Notes: generated from the letters alone by a model not told the origin. A stretch of 64,000 bases of DNA from Pectobacterium polonicum (GCF_005497185.1 NZ_RJTN01000001.1:1-64000); one strand, 5' to 3'; counted from the stretch's first letter, positions 6,476-14,244 are shown. Made by a program: numbers and translations.

Positions 6476-6946
6476 ATGCACGCAGACGGATTTAACATTT
6501 TAATGCGCGACAATGTTCAGGATTTACTGGCTGAGGCTGGTTGGCCTGAAATGGAAATTACCTATAGTTTGAGCCATAGCCAGGGTGATGGTGTAGCGTT
6601 TTACGGATCTCTCCATGCCGTAGAAATGGCGGAACTCTTCACTGCGCTGCTTCACCAGGGATACCTGACGAACAGAGAGGCAAATACTTTTACTAAGCTC
6701 GTTACTCATTATGATATGACGCTTAGGCTCACCAGGAACGATTTTGGTCTGCGCTATGCGCATGCGAACTGTATCAATATTGATTTTTACGATATTGATG
6801 CCCCAGATCGTTATCCGCGGTGTTGCCAGAGGATTTTTACTGCGGTGAAGCGATCAGTTCATGACATTTGCAGTATGGCTGAAAGTCAGGGATATGATCT
6901 GCTTGATGATCTAGCCAATGCTGATCTAGCCGATGCATTGCATTGA
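6476..6946 (+). CDS. Hypothetical protein, short member of a duplicated pair
   Basis: A 156-residue protein opening MHADGFNILMRDNVQDLLAEAGWPE, paralogous to the N-terminal part of the 5614 protein. The shared C-terminal blocks are PDRYPRCCQRI and AESQGYDLLDDL. A small tandem repeat (LANADLADALH, encoded by two TGATCTAGCC units) marks the very end. No enzyme motif, signal peptide or transmembrane segment is visible. The leader is almost the same as that of 5614. Function unknown. Confidence 0.7.
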   Translation: MHADGFNILMRDNVQDLLAEAGWPEMEITYSLSHSQGDGVAFYGSLHAVEMAELFTALLHQGYLTNREANTFTKLVTHYDMTLRLTRNDFGLRYAHANCINIDFYDIDAPDRYPRCCQRIFTAVKRSVHDICSMAESQGYDLLDDLANADLADALH

Positions 6947-6970
6947 TGCACTGATAGCTCGTTCTACATC

Positions 6971-7059
6971 AATTATCGACTTACGATAATTTTACCTTTC
7001 CCCCAGTGGCAATGTTTTCCGCCGCCAGGGGGAAAGCATTCGCCCGTAAAAGGTCTTTT
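6971..7059 (+). promoter_or_regulatory. Leader hairpins before the radC-like gene
   Basis: Third copy of AATTATCG/CGATAATT (6971-6978 with 6984-6991). A long stem CTTTCCCCC (6996-7004) with GGGGGAAAG (7028-7036) follows. ACCTTT at 6994-6999 is also complementary to AAAGGT at 7049-7054, the ribosome site, so the same left arm could pair with either. Confidence 0.65.
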
Positions 7060-7536
7060 ATGCGCGAATTCACCGCCTCTCACACGACGGTTTATACCGA
7101 TCGTGAATCACGAGTCATCAATATGGCCCTGGCGCTACTTGAGCGGAATATCAAGAAACGAAAAGCAGTGTCGTCGCCAGAGGAAGTTAAAGCTTACTTA
7201 CGTCTGAAGCTGGAGTGTTTAGATCGAGAGGTTTTTGCCGCTATGTTTCTGAACAATCAGCATCAATTAATTTCCAGTGAGCTTCTCTTTGCTGGAACAA
7301 TTGACTGCGTTGATATTCACCCACGCGAGGTTGTCCGCCGTGCCGTTCTTCTGAATGCGGCAGCGGTCATTTTTGCTCATAACCATCCGTCAGGAAACGC
7401 TGAACCCAGCAATGCCGATCGGGAAATCACTGAAAAACTGGTTAACGCACTCTCTCTGGTTGGAATGCGTGTACTGGATCATATCGTAATTGGTCACGGT
7501 GAAATGGTGTCGTTTGCCGAACGCGGCTGGTTATAA
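7060..7536 (+). CDS. radC: RadC-like JAB-domain protein
   Basis: A 158-residue protein of the RadC/JAB1-MPN family, common on plasmids and ICEs as a short RadC lacking the N-terminal helix-hairpin-helix region of the chromosomal protein. The JAMM metal signature is complete: H107-x-H109-P-S-G, S117 and D120, with an upstream acidic residue near E57. The fold is a metal-dependent hydrolase type; the biochemical role of RadC proteins is unsettled and the old link to recombination repair has been questioned. The start at 7060 follows AAAGGT; an earlier in-frame ATG at 7006 lies in the leader. Confidence 0.85.
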   Translation: MREFTASHTTVYTDRESRVINMALALLERNIKKRKAVSSPEEVKAYLRLKLECLDREVFAAMFLNNQHQLISSELLFAGTIDCVDIHPREVVRRAVLLNAAAVIFAHNHPSGNAEPSNADREITEKLVNALSLVGMRVLDHIVIGHGEMVSFAERGWL

Positions 7537-7573
7537 CCACATAAATACTTTCGTCTAATCAGACGTTACCCCA

Positions 7574-7637
7574 CGGGGAGAGCCTTCTCCCGCTACGGGA
7601 TGACTCTCCCTTTTTTTATCACCAAAAAGGAGAGTTC
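7574..7637 (+). promoter_or_regulatory. Leader hairpins before the 7638 gene
   Basis: GGGAGA (7576-7581) pairs with TCTCCC (7586-7591). ACTCTCC (7603-7609) is complementary to GGAGAGT (7629-7635), the ribosome site three bases from the ATG. A GTTACCCC box precedes it at 7565. Confidence 0.65.
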
Positions 7638-7853
7638 ATGTCTCACATTGATATCACTCAAGAAGCTCCCACTCAGGGTACTTCGTTTACACCAGAGCAG
7701 GAAGACGCAGTGTGTCAGCTTATCCGCCGGGAATGTTTCCGGCGCGATCGCAATGCACTATTGAAGCTGCTTGGTTATCTCACGTTGCTGAAAGTCGCCG
7801 GTTCTCTGGTGCTTTTAGCTGTTGTCCTCGCACTTCGCGGATTAACGCATTGA
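7638..7853 (+). CDS. Small C-terminally anchored membrane protein
   Basis: A 71-residue protein: a polar N-terminal half with FTPEQEDAVCQLIRRECFRRDR, then one hydrophobic segment (LLGYLTLLKVAGSLVLLAVVLAL) close to the C-terminus. A tail-anchored or single-pass membrane protein is predicted. The ATG follows GGAGAGTTC. The next gene starts 11 bases after the stop, with its own strong AAGGAGG site, so these two and the overlapping 8311 gene form one transcription unit. Function not recognised. Confidence 0.7.
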   Translation: MSHIDITQEAPTQGTSFTPEQEDAVCQLIRRECFRRDRNALLKLLGYLTLLKVAGSLVLLAVVLALRGLTH

Positions 7854-7864
7854 AAGGAGGGGTT

Positions 7865-8314
7865 ATGCCAATGCCTTTACACATACTGATTGTTCTGTTT
7901 ACAGGGCTGTGGTTCATCGTGCGCTGGACGAGCAAATTGTCTGCGCGAGCGCTTGTCTGGCTTTATCAGACCTGGCGACAGCGTTCAGAGCCGATGGAAT
8001 CGTCAGCTCATCGAATAATTTATACAGGGAAGTGGCTGCTTGCTGACGATCACCAGTGCTGTGGCCGAGCAATCGTACTGCAACACCGGCACAGCTATAA
8101 GCCTGGTGTCGAACTGCTGTATTTCGGCGAGGAGGCAGCTGAACCGTTTTACGGTGAACGTTATATGGATAGCGAGGATGAAGCGGTTGATACCGCATTG
8201 GCCATGCACCAGAAGTTATTACGTAATGTGCGCCAACGTAAACCTGAAAGGATGCCCGCTGTCCCCGCTGTCGTGACGATTTCGTCAGTTGCTCAGAATG
8301 ATGAAGCAGCATGA
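7865..8314 (+). CDS. Hypothetical membrane-anchored protein (149 aa)
   Basis: A 149-residue protein with an N-terminal hydrophobic segment (LHILIVLFTGLWFIV), a basic stretch, then a soluble domain with GKWLLADDHQCCGRAIVLQHR and YFGEEAAEPFYGERYMDSEDEAVDTALAMHQKLL. A membrane-tethered cytoplasmic protein is likely. The start has an excellent AAGGAGG site (7854-7860). It has no hairpin leader, consistent with translation from the same message as 7638. Its stop overlaps the next ATG by four bases. Function not recognised. Confidence 0.7.
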   Translation: MPMPLHILIVLFTGLWFIVRWTSKLSARALVWLYQTWRQRSEPMESSAHRIIYTGKWLLADDHQCCGRAIVLQHRHSYKPGVELLYFGEEAAEPFYGERYMDSEDEAVDTALAMHQKLLRNVRQRKPERMPAVPAVVTISSVAQNDEAA

Positions 8315-8583
8315 TGGACAGGTCGCATTCCTCTCCGGCCGTTGCGATTGATGACAGCGCCTGGGAAAGACTCGTCGCGTTTACGCCCGAGCCGGCATGC
8401 GAGACTGAACGGCTACATCGTCTGATTCGTCATGCATTAAAAGCGCTGGCTTCAAGTACGCGTTCAGAAATAACGACCGGCTATTTTTGTTTAACCGGTG
8501 ACGGCAATGAATCGACATCGTTGTGGCAGCAGTTTTATCTGCGCTATGAGAATGATGTTATTCATATCAGCCTGACCGGCTAA
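8311..8583 (+). CDS. Small hypothetical protein (90 aa)
   Basis: A 90-residue protein translated from an ATG that overlaps the previous stop (ATGA), so translational coupling is likely. It has an acidic N-terminal part and a helix RLHRLIRHALKALAS, then a beta-rich end (FYLRYENDVIHISLTG). No known motif. The stop codon lies in the first unit of a four-copy 8-bp tandem repeat. Confidence 0.6.
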   Translation: MMDRSHSSPAVAIDDSAWERLVAFTPEPACETERLHRLIRHALKALASSTRSEITTGYFCLTGDGNESTSLWQQFYLRYENDVIHISLTG

Positions 8584-8607
8584 CCGGCTAACCGGCTAAC
8601 CGGCTAA
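8576..8607. repeat. Four tandem copies of the 8-mer CCGGCTAA
   Basis: Units are at 8576-8583, 8584-8591, 8592-8599 and 8600-8607, all identical. The first unit supplies the last codons and stop of the 8311 gene. Copy-number change would not extend the reading frame past the first TAA, so phase variation of that protein is not expected. Confidence 0.95.
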
Positions 8608-8616
8608 CACAGCATC

Positions 8617-8678
8617 TTACTAACCCTGACGGGGACACCCGCAGGGGGGGACCCGTCTTTTTTTTCGGAGTCCATACC
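8617..8678 (+). promoter_or_regulatory. Leader before the 8679 gene
   Basis: The TTACTAACCC box is followed by GACGGG (8628-8633) pairing with CCCGTC (8652-8657). The ribosome site is CGGAG near 8666-8670. A stem over that site is not obvious here, so this leader shows the first hairpin only. Confidence 0.5.
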
Positions 8679-9164
8679 ATGAGTTTACTGACCACTAATG
8701 AACACCAAGAATCGGCCCTGGCAACGCAAGGCGCAATGAAGTCGCTAACGCGAGAGTCAGGAGCTATTGAGCGCACGCGCAGTCATTTTTATAGCTGGTT
8801 GCAGGCTGAGTTTGACCGTCATTACAAAACGATACGCGATGGTGGTTATCGCCGATTTCTTGAGGATCAGCACCCGACAGAGCTGGAACGTTTTGATGCG
8901 GCCTGTGATGCGCTAAGACGTGAGGAGTTTAGCCGTTTCGCGGAACTGCAAACGCTAGGGCTGTTTTTACATACGCAGGTCGCAGAGAAAGAAGCACTGT
9001 TTCGCCGCCGGCGTAACCAGTTTCTGATGGCGATGTCGGCGACAGGGATAATTACGTCCTCTGTTGTCTGGGCCTATCTGCATCATGAGCAGTTTGTGCA
9101 GCTGTGCCAGCAAGCCGTTATTGCGGGTCACGCAATTCTGCAACTGTTCACCACTGTACTCTGA
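8679..9164 (+). CDS. Hypothetical protein with C-terminal membrane helix
   Basis: A 161-residue protein. Residues 1-105 are highly charged and helical (RSHFYSWLQAEFDRHYKTIRDGGYRRFLED; RFDAACDALRREEFSRFAELQ), with coiled-coil potential. One hydrophobic segment (FLMAMSATGIITSSVVWAYL) follows a RRRR anchor near residues 108-112, and a second short hydrophobic end follows. The basic anchor predicts a cytoplasmic N-terminal domain. The start at 8679 follows CGGAG. It has its own hairpin leader. Family not recognised. Confidence 0.65.
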   Translation: MSLLTTNEHQESALATQGAMKSLTRESGAIERTRSHFYSWLQAEFDRHYKTIRDGGYRRFLEDQHPTELERFDAACDALRREEFSRFAELQTLGLFLHTQVAEKEALFRRRRNQFLMAMSATGIITSSVVWAYLHHEQFVQLCQQAVIAGHAILQLFTTVL

Positions 9165-9176
9165 TTTTTGATTTTT

Positions 9177-9228
9177 CCTGAGGGAGCCATCCCTCAGGGG
9201 ATGGTCCCGATTTTTGATGGAGGCCATG
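9177..9228 (+). promoter_or_regulatory. Leader hairpins before the ArdC/methylase-like gene
   Basis: CCTGAGGG (9177-9184) perfectly paired with CCCTCAGG (9191-9198). Downstream, ATGG (9201-9204) and CCATC can pair weakly with the GATGGAGGCCAT region that carries GGAGG (9219-9223). This is weaker than the other ribosome-site stems. Confidence 0.55.
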
Positions 9229-11184
9229 ATGAAAACTTTCACATTACAGGATGCCGGAGATATTTGCCGGCTGTTAACAGAACGTCTGATGCAAAGTGTC
9301 AACGCGGGTAAAACGCCGTGGCGGCAGAGTGTTATTCGCCAGGGGATACCGGAACACGCATTAAGCGGACAACGGTTCACCGGCATTAACGCTTTGTTGC
9401 TCTGGCAATCGGCGTTGCAAAACGGCCTGGTATCAAATCGTTGGCTGACGGGGGATGACTTACGCTCTCTGGGCGGAAGAATCACTCCGGGGCAGCGACC
9501 GACCACAGTCGTCCGCTACAAACCGTCACTTTCGCTGTTTCGGGTTATCAACGTTGAACAGTGCGAGGGATTATCCGACATGCTGCAACCCGGCTGGCCG
9601 TGGCCACCGTCTCCCGTACCTGGAATGGATCGGGTAGGGCAGTTGCAGTTTGCGTGCGGGGTTCCTGTTCTGTTCAATGCACAACGTCCGGCGGTTTATC
9701 TGCCCGACAGTGATCGCATTGAATTACCTGAGTCAGACGGAGAGAGTCTGGCCGCACTGCTGGTTCGTGCAACAGGCCATCCAAGCCGGCTTGGCCGCTT
9801 TACGTTACCGAATGGTTTACCTGACATAAACTCACATCTGCAAGAAGCACTCATCGCTGATATCGGACGGGCGTTGCTTGCGGCTCGGGCAGGTATATTT
9901 CTTGCCGGCGACCCGATGTGGACAGGGGAACGGGGCTCAGATCCGTGGATACTGTTTAAATCGGCATCTGAGGCGGGGAAGGCTGTCGACTGGTTGGAAA
10001 CTCAGCGTCAGCGGTTGGTCACCTTGCCTCTTGATGAGGTTCAATACTGGCAGAGAGAGGCTGCTCATCTGTTAACGACGCATTATGGCCAGCAACTGGA
10101 TGATACGACGTTAGTGTGTGACAGCGTGGTGAATCAGCACTTGCGCTACAACATTTCACCGAGTAATGCGGTAAATGCGCTGGCACGGATTTATGACTGG
10201 CCTCGGTGTGATATGCCGACGGCATTGTTCACACCAGAGTTGAATAGCGTTGCTGATGCATTGGCGCGTTTCTCACTGAATCCCGGAAGCCTGGCTGTTC
10301 ATCGTGTCGCCAGCGACATCGATGATAGCGACGTAGTTCTGGAGGCTCCGGAGCTTGGCACGTTGTTGCTACCGCCACCGTCTGCCGAATCGGTCGATGA
10401 GGTTGCAGCTAACGATGAGGAAGAAGGAGGTGACCCGGATGATCCGGGAAATCTCTCCGCGCTCCCCTGGGTCAGAAACCAGGGACGTCCCAATCCGCAT
10501 CGGGCAACGTTTATCCGCCAGTTTCACGAAATTGCACCGTATGAGAACCGTTGGACGGTCTTCAGCGATTTTATTCACATGTCGGCAGCGGCGTTACATA
10601 ACAGGTGCCATTTTGTGCAGGAAATCGAAGATGACTACATGCGGCGAATAAAACGTTACAAGTCAGTTGATCAGCGTCGTTTCCCTGCACTTTTCAACAC
10701 GCTGGTCGAAGGCATGGAATTCAGTGCGTCAGATTTTCTCGGCTCGGTTTTTATGGAACTTGAGCTGGGCGATCAGCGCCGGGGACAGTATTTCACGCCG
10801 TATTCCGTCGCTTACATGATGGCGAAAATGCAGTTGTCTGACGGTCTACCTGCGCTGACAAGTGGGGAAAGGGATTTCATTACTGTCTCAGACCCTGCGT
10901 GCGGAGCCGGTGGCCTGGTTGTTGCGATGGCACAAGCCATGCTTGAAGCGGGTTTCAATCCACAGAAACAGATGGTTGCTGTCTGCGTCGATATCGATTC
11001 TGTAGCGGCGATGATGGCGTATGTACAACTGGCTCTATGTGGCATACCTGCGATGGTGATTGTCGGGAACAGTCTGAGTATGGAGTTCCGTCAAACCTGG
11101 CGTACGCCTTTCTGGATGATGTTTGGCTGGGAACGTAAATGGATGCGTGAACAAGAGCGAAAAGCTCAACAGCAAGTAGCCTGA
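9229..11184 (+). CDS. ArdC-like domain fused to N6-adenine methylase-like domain
   Basis: A 651-residue two-part protein. Residues about 5-100 resemble the ArdC-type N-terminal ssDNA-binding domain of plasmid antirestriction and primase proteins (AGKTPWRQ ... GINALLLWQSALQNG ... PTTVVRY). Residues about 455-640 resemble N6-DNA methylases: a helical lead-in, RRGQYFTPYSVAYMMAKM, the SAM motif DPACGAGG (555-562) and the acidic VCVDID loop. The expected catalytic N/D-P-P-Y/F motif is not visible; the sequence reads GNSLSMEFRQTW instead and ends soon after. It may therefore bind SAM or DNA without methylating. An acidic linker (EEEGGDPDD) separates the parts. Start 9229 is chosen for its spacing from GGAGG at 9219-9223; 9226 is possible. 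Confidence 0.75.
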   Translation: MKTFTLQDAGDICRLLTERLMQSVNAGKTPWRQSVIRQGIPEHALSGQRFTGINALLLWQSALQNGLVSNRWLTGDDLRSLGGRITPGQRPTTVVRYKPSLSLFRVINVEQCEGLSDMLQPGWPWPPSPVPGMDRVGQLQFACGVPVLFNAQRPAVYLPDSDRIELPESDGESLAALLVRATGHPSRLGRFTLPNGLPDINSHLQEALIADIGRALLAARAGIFLAGDPMWTGERGSDPWILFKSASEAGKAVDWLETQRQRLVTLPLDEVQYWQREAAHLLTTHYGQQLDDTTLVCDSVVNQHLRYNISPSNAVNALARIYDWPRCDMPTALFTPELNSVADALARFSLNPGSLAVHRVASDIDDSDVVLEAPELGTLLLPPPSAESVDEVAANDEEEGGDPDDPGNLSALPWVRNQGRPNPHRATFIRQFHEIAPYENRWTVFSDFIHMSAAALHNRCHFVQEIEDDYMRRIKRYKSVDQRRFPALFNTLVEGMEFSASDFLGSVFMELELGDQRRGQYFTPYSVAYMMAKMQLSDGLPALTSGERDFITVSDPACGAGGLVVAMAQAMLEAGFNPQKQMVAVCVDIDSVAAMMAYVQLALCGIPAMVIVGNSLSMEFRQTWRTPFWMMFGWERKWMREQERKAQQQVA

Positions 11185-11205
11185 CATAACAATTTAACCC
11201 TAACT

Positions 11206-11257
11206 GGGCGTTTCTCCCGGAAGGGGAAGCGCCCTTACTTTATTTGTAAGGAGCATC
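11206..11257 (+). promoter_or_regulatory. Leader hairpins before the 11258 gene
   Basis: GGGCGTTTCTCCC (11206-11218) pairs imperfectly with GGGGAAGCGCCC (11223-11234). CCTTAC (11233-11238) pairs with GTAAGG (11246-11251), which overlaps the AAGGAG ribosome site. The two stems share CC at 11233-11234, so they compete at the junction. A TTTAACCC box precedes. Confidence 0.65.
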
Positions 11258-12151
11258 ATGCTAACAGAGCAGTTTATTCAACAGACATACCAGAAAAACA
11301 TGAACCTCTTCCTGCATCAGGATGAGTGGCAGATTGATATCACTAACGATCTGCGCGACTGCCTGAATACCGATATTGTGTTTCACAGCAATCGGCTGTT
11401 ACCGATCATGCAGTTTATGCTCGATAACATTCCAGGCAATCGTCAGTTACGTGCACGTTGCCAACTGAGTGAGCGCATTCTGACCCTGTGGATTTTGGGG
11501 CTGGATGCGTTGGCCACAGCCAGTGGTAATACACGGCTATTACCGAGGACGTCTCCGGAGAGCAGTGGTCGGGTTGATTGCCTGTTACCTGGTGAGCCGT
11601 CTGCCTTGCTGGATTTGTCTGACGACGATTTTATCCGACTGACGGCTCAAGGCGATCGATATACTGATGATGTCATCCTCCGTTCGCAGCTGGCGCAAAC
11701 GATGCAGCACTGGTCACGATTTGAATCCTGGCTGAGTCGCACGTTGGCGCAGACGGGAGAGCATTGCGTGGCGCAGTTGGCTGCATTGCAACGGCGTTGT
11801 GATATTGATGAACGGGTTGTCCGACGTTTTGATACGGACTTCGGGTTTATCACGGTGAATCTGGGGACGGTTAATGCAGAGAGCGTGAGTGCGACAGATC
11901 CTGTTGAGTTCGTCAAACGGGTTTGCCGCCGCGAGATACACCTCGTTGCGTTGGAGAGCCGGATTCACTATCACAATGGTGCCATCATTGGTCGTTTTTC
12001 CGTTCAGAAAGAAGTTGTGAATGTGGACCGGCTGACAGTAGCAGACTACGGTGATGTTGTGCAGCAGGCGATAGCCTGGTTGCGTGACGAACGTCGACGT
12101 CTGCAACGTGATGACTACTCACCGGCGCCAGCGTTACGTCTGGTTGCCTGA
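11258..12151 (+). CDS. Hypothetical protein, first of a tandem paralogue pair
   Basis: A 297-residue protein of unknown function, paralogous over its whole length to the next gene. Shared landmarks are the opening FIQQTYQ, an ERILTLWILGLDALA helix (compare RKILMLWINAVNWLA), LPRTSPESSGRVDCLL (compare LPRIHPQISGRTDQLL), RIHYHNGAIIGRFS (compare DVHYRNGAVMTSFT) and a C-terminal QQAIAWLRDE helix. It has no membrane segment or catalytic signature and looks soluble and mostly helical. The start is fixed by AAGGAG seven bases upstream and by the paralogue. Located in the ICE backbone run with the leader described above. Confidence 0.75.
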   Translation: MLTEQFIQQTYQKNMNLFLHQDEWQIDITNDLRDCLNTDIVFHSNRLLPIMQFMLDNIPGNRQLRARCQLSERILTLWILGLDALATASGNTRLLPRTSPESSGRVDCLLPGEPSALLDLSDDDFIRLTAQGDRYTDDVILRSQLAQTMQHWSRFESWLSRTLAQTGEHCVAQLAALQRRCDIDERVVRRFDTDFGFITVNLGTVNAESVSATDPVEFVKRVCRREIHLVALESRIHYHNGAIIGRFSVQKEVVNVDRLTVADYGDVVQQAIAWLRDERRRLQRDDYSPAPALRLVA

Positions 12152-12168
12152 CTGATTACTTAACTTTA

Positions 12169-12228
12169 CCCGGCAGGGGGAACGCCCTGCCGGGCCTCCT
12201 GCCATCACTATTTTGACAGGAGTACACG
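12169..12228 (+). promoter_or_regulatory. Leader hairpins before the 12229 gene
   Basis: CCCGGCAGGG (12169-12178) is perfectly paired with CCCTGCCGGG (12185-12194). CTCCTG (12196-12201) is complementary to CAGGAG (12217-12222), the ribosome site. The sequence differs entirely from the 11258 leader although the proteins are paralogues; only the architecture is kept. Confidence 0.7.
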
Positions 12229-13143
12229 ATGTGCATTATTCATGAATATATTCAGCAGGCGTATCAGCGGACATTAGGCTATGCGCCGGATTATGACGAA
12301 ATATGCTGGCGTCTGGAGAGTGATTATCCGTACGTTAACACGCAAACGTTATTTGAAAATGAACAATTGACGGCCGTGATGGAGACCATGCTGGAACGGC
12401 TTGATACAGACGATGTTAAACGTGAACGCAGCCGAAAGATCCTGATGTTGTGGATAAACGCGGTGAACTGGCTGGCCAACGAGGTTGATGACGGTTATAT
12501 GCATCTTCCCCGGATTCACCCGCAAATCAGTGGCCGTACCGACCAACTGCTGCGTGCTGACATCATGCCACTCTACGAACTGGATGAGGCGATGTTTCGT
12601 GAAGCTTCTGGGCAACGTGACAATGCATCCGAGGAATACATCACGTTGGCTCAGTTTCGGCAGAGTGAACGCTACTGGTTTCGATTTATGGATCACCTAG
12701 AACGGTCATTACGGGATGTATCGCATCAGTGTGCAGAAACATTGACGCAGTTTGTCAGCAACTGCAATTTCGAGGAAAAACAGATACGGTGCTGGCGTGG
12801 TAGTACCGGTGAAATACGTTTGTACATGTCTCAGCAGTCTATTGATGACATCGATATCATGGAGTTTGAAGATGACTTTCTGACCCAGCATGTCGATGCG
12901 ATAGCCGCGGGAATTTATGTACCAGTGACCTTCCGCGCGGATGTTCATTATCGCAATGGTGCTGTAATGACGAGTTTTACGAGTGATACGGAGGTCAATG
13001 ATCCTGAACGGCCGAATGCATCGGATTATTATGAGGTTATGGTCGATGCAATTGAGTGGATTAGGGAGGAGTCAGATCATGTGGTATCGCGGTTAAATAC
13101 CGTCAGTCAACCAGTGACTGTGGTTCACCAGTTGGCGGCTTAA
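12229..13143 (+). CDS. Hypothetical protein, second of a tandem paralogue pair
   Basis: A 304-residue acidic protein, paralogue of 11258-12151 (see shared landmarks there). Residues about 190-225 are strongly acidic (SIDDIDIMEFEDDFL). No membrane helix, nucleotide site or metal motif is visible. The ATG follows CAGGAGTACACG. A strong terminator follows the stop directly (13151-13176), which marks the end of the leader-bearing backbone run. Function unknown. Confidence 0.75.
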   Translation: MCIIHEYIQQAYQRTLGYAPDYDEICWRLESDYPYVNTQTLFENEQLTAVMETMLERLDTDDVKRERSRKILMLWINAVNWLANEVDDGYMHLPRIHPQISGRTDQLLRADIMPLYELDEAMFREASGQRDNASEEYITLAQFRQSERYWFRFMDHLERSLRDVSHQCAETLTQFVSNCNFEEKQIRCWRGSTGEIRLYMSQQSIDDIDIMEFEDDFLTQHVDAIAAGIYVPVTFRADVHYRNGAVMTSFTSDTEVNDPERPNASDYYEVMVDAIEWIREESDHVVSRLNTVSQPVTVVHQLAA

Positions 13144-13150
13144 AAAACAG

Positions 13151-13176
13151 AAAGCACTCCTTCGGGGGTGCTTTTT
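13151..13176 (+). terminator. Rho-independent terminator
   Basis: AAAGCACTCC and GGGGTGCTTT around a TTCG tetraloop (13161-13164), one G-U pair, followed by T residues. It starts eight bases after the stop of the 12229 gene. Confidence 0.9.
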
Positions 13177-13248
13177 GCTATGGACACGAATCACCAGGGA
13201 AAATGAAGTATATTAAGATAAACGAAATAGAACCAAGCAGGAGAAACT

Positions 13249-13503
13249 GTGACGCACAATTTAGGCGATTTGCCACGAGAGGAACGGGAAAAAGTGAATG
13301 TCGATTTGGCAGCATCAAGCGTTGCATACAAAGAACGTCTAAACCTGCCTGTTATCGCGGAGCAGGTTGAGCGAGAACAACCCGAACATTTACGCGAATA
13401 TTTCCGTCAGCGTGTCTCTCATTACAGAGAAGTCAGTAAACAGTTACCACGAGGTACTGCTCCTGTATATCAAAAGATGGCGGAAGATAACGGTAAAAAA
13501 TAA
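13249..13503 (+). CDS. Small charged hypothetical protein (84 aa)
   Basis: An 84-residue, highly charged, helical protein ([18 protein letters not shown], then [24 protein letters not shown]). It starts with GTG at 13249 after an AGGAG site eight bases away. It is preceded by a terminator and has no hairpin leader, so it is probably transcribed separately. The composition is typical of plasmid accessory proteins, but I do not recognise the family. Confidence 0.65.
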   Translation: MTHNLGDLPREEREKVNVDLAASSVAYKERLNLPVIAEQVEREQPEHLREYFRQRVSHYREVSKQLPRGTAPVYQKMAEDNGKK

Positions 13504-13587
13504 ATCAGGACACACTCTACCTCCTTTTTAAGGATGCCTTTCTAATCGTGTAGGATGATGTCAGTGAAGCGCTAAGGGATATGATGT

Positions 13588-14244
13588 ATGAGTGTAAAGT
13601 TTAATTTTAACCAACTACATGCTATCTATTCATCGGCATGGGTAAGACACGAACCTACAATCGCTTTTGAGCTTGCCATCGGTCGTGGGCATTTTGTTTT
13701 TATGGTGTTCTTCTCTCCTGAAGATAAAAAATCATCTGGAGAGCATCTTTTCGTCTTTTTGAGAAACATGAATACGTTGTTAACGTTAAAACTATACGGT
13801 AGTCGGCGACAGGGGGACTTCACTGTGTATTTTAATGCTGAACAAGAACGGGCTATGACGGATGAGCTTCAATTAACTCCCGGAAAGGGAGACTTCAGTT
13901 TTCAGCATCTTTTAGATGAATTAAATAAAAATATTCCTCAGAAACTGGCCGAGCAAAAAAAGATTGAAACACTAAGGACCGTTTGGCCCCAAGTACACAA
14001 CAAGATCAGTGATATTGTTGATGATGCTAAAAAAACGATTCTGATTGGTGTGAAAAAACTGCCAGAGGATCATCATCCGCGAGAAAAAACGTTGCGAAAA
14101 TTATATTTTCATACAAATGGGAGTGCAAAGGATATACAGACGTTTATTCATAAACTAAAGGAAAGCAACTATACATTGATGTGGACAGATGATCCGGGAA
14201 AAGTCTCAAAATCCTTTATTGACTTGATGTTGAAAATAAAATGA
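13588..14244 (+). CDS. Hypothetical protein on an AT-rich insert (218 aa)
   Basis: A 218-residue lysine-rich protein with no recognised domain. The N-terminal half alternates beta-type segments (HFVFMVFFSPEDKK, HLFVFLRNMNTLLTLKLYGSRR). The C-terminal half has helices and basic patches (VDDAKKTILIGVKKLPEDHH). Base composition is visibly richer in A and T than the backbone genes on either side, which suggests later acquisition. It is convergent with the 14279 gene across a shared terminator (14256-14277). A helper, effector or phage-type moron gene is possible, but nothing visible supports a choice. Confidence 0.6.
   Translation: MSVKFNFNQLHAIYSSAWVRHEPTIAFELAIGRGHFVFMVFFSPEDKKSSGEHLFVFLRNMNTLLTLKLYGSRRQGDFTVYFNAEQERAMTDELQLTPGKGDFSFQHLLDELNKNIPQKLAEQKKIETLRTVWPQVHNKISDIVDDAKKTILIGVKKLPEDHHPREKTLRKLYFHTNGSAKDIQTFIHKLKESNYTLMWTDDPGKVSKSFIDLMLKIK

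Noticed and set aside
7638..8583. Toxin-antitoxin operon
   Set aside because: Three small coupled genes, but two encode membrane-anchored proteins and none shows a known toxin or antitoxin motif.
8576..8607. Possible CRISPR-like array
   Set aside because: The units are 8 bases with no spacers; it is a simple tandem repeat. No CRISPR array or cas gene is visible in the window.
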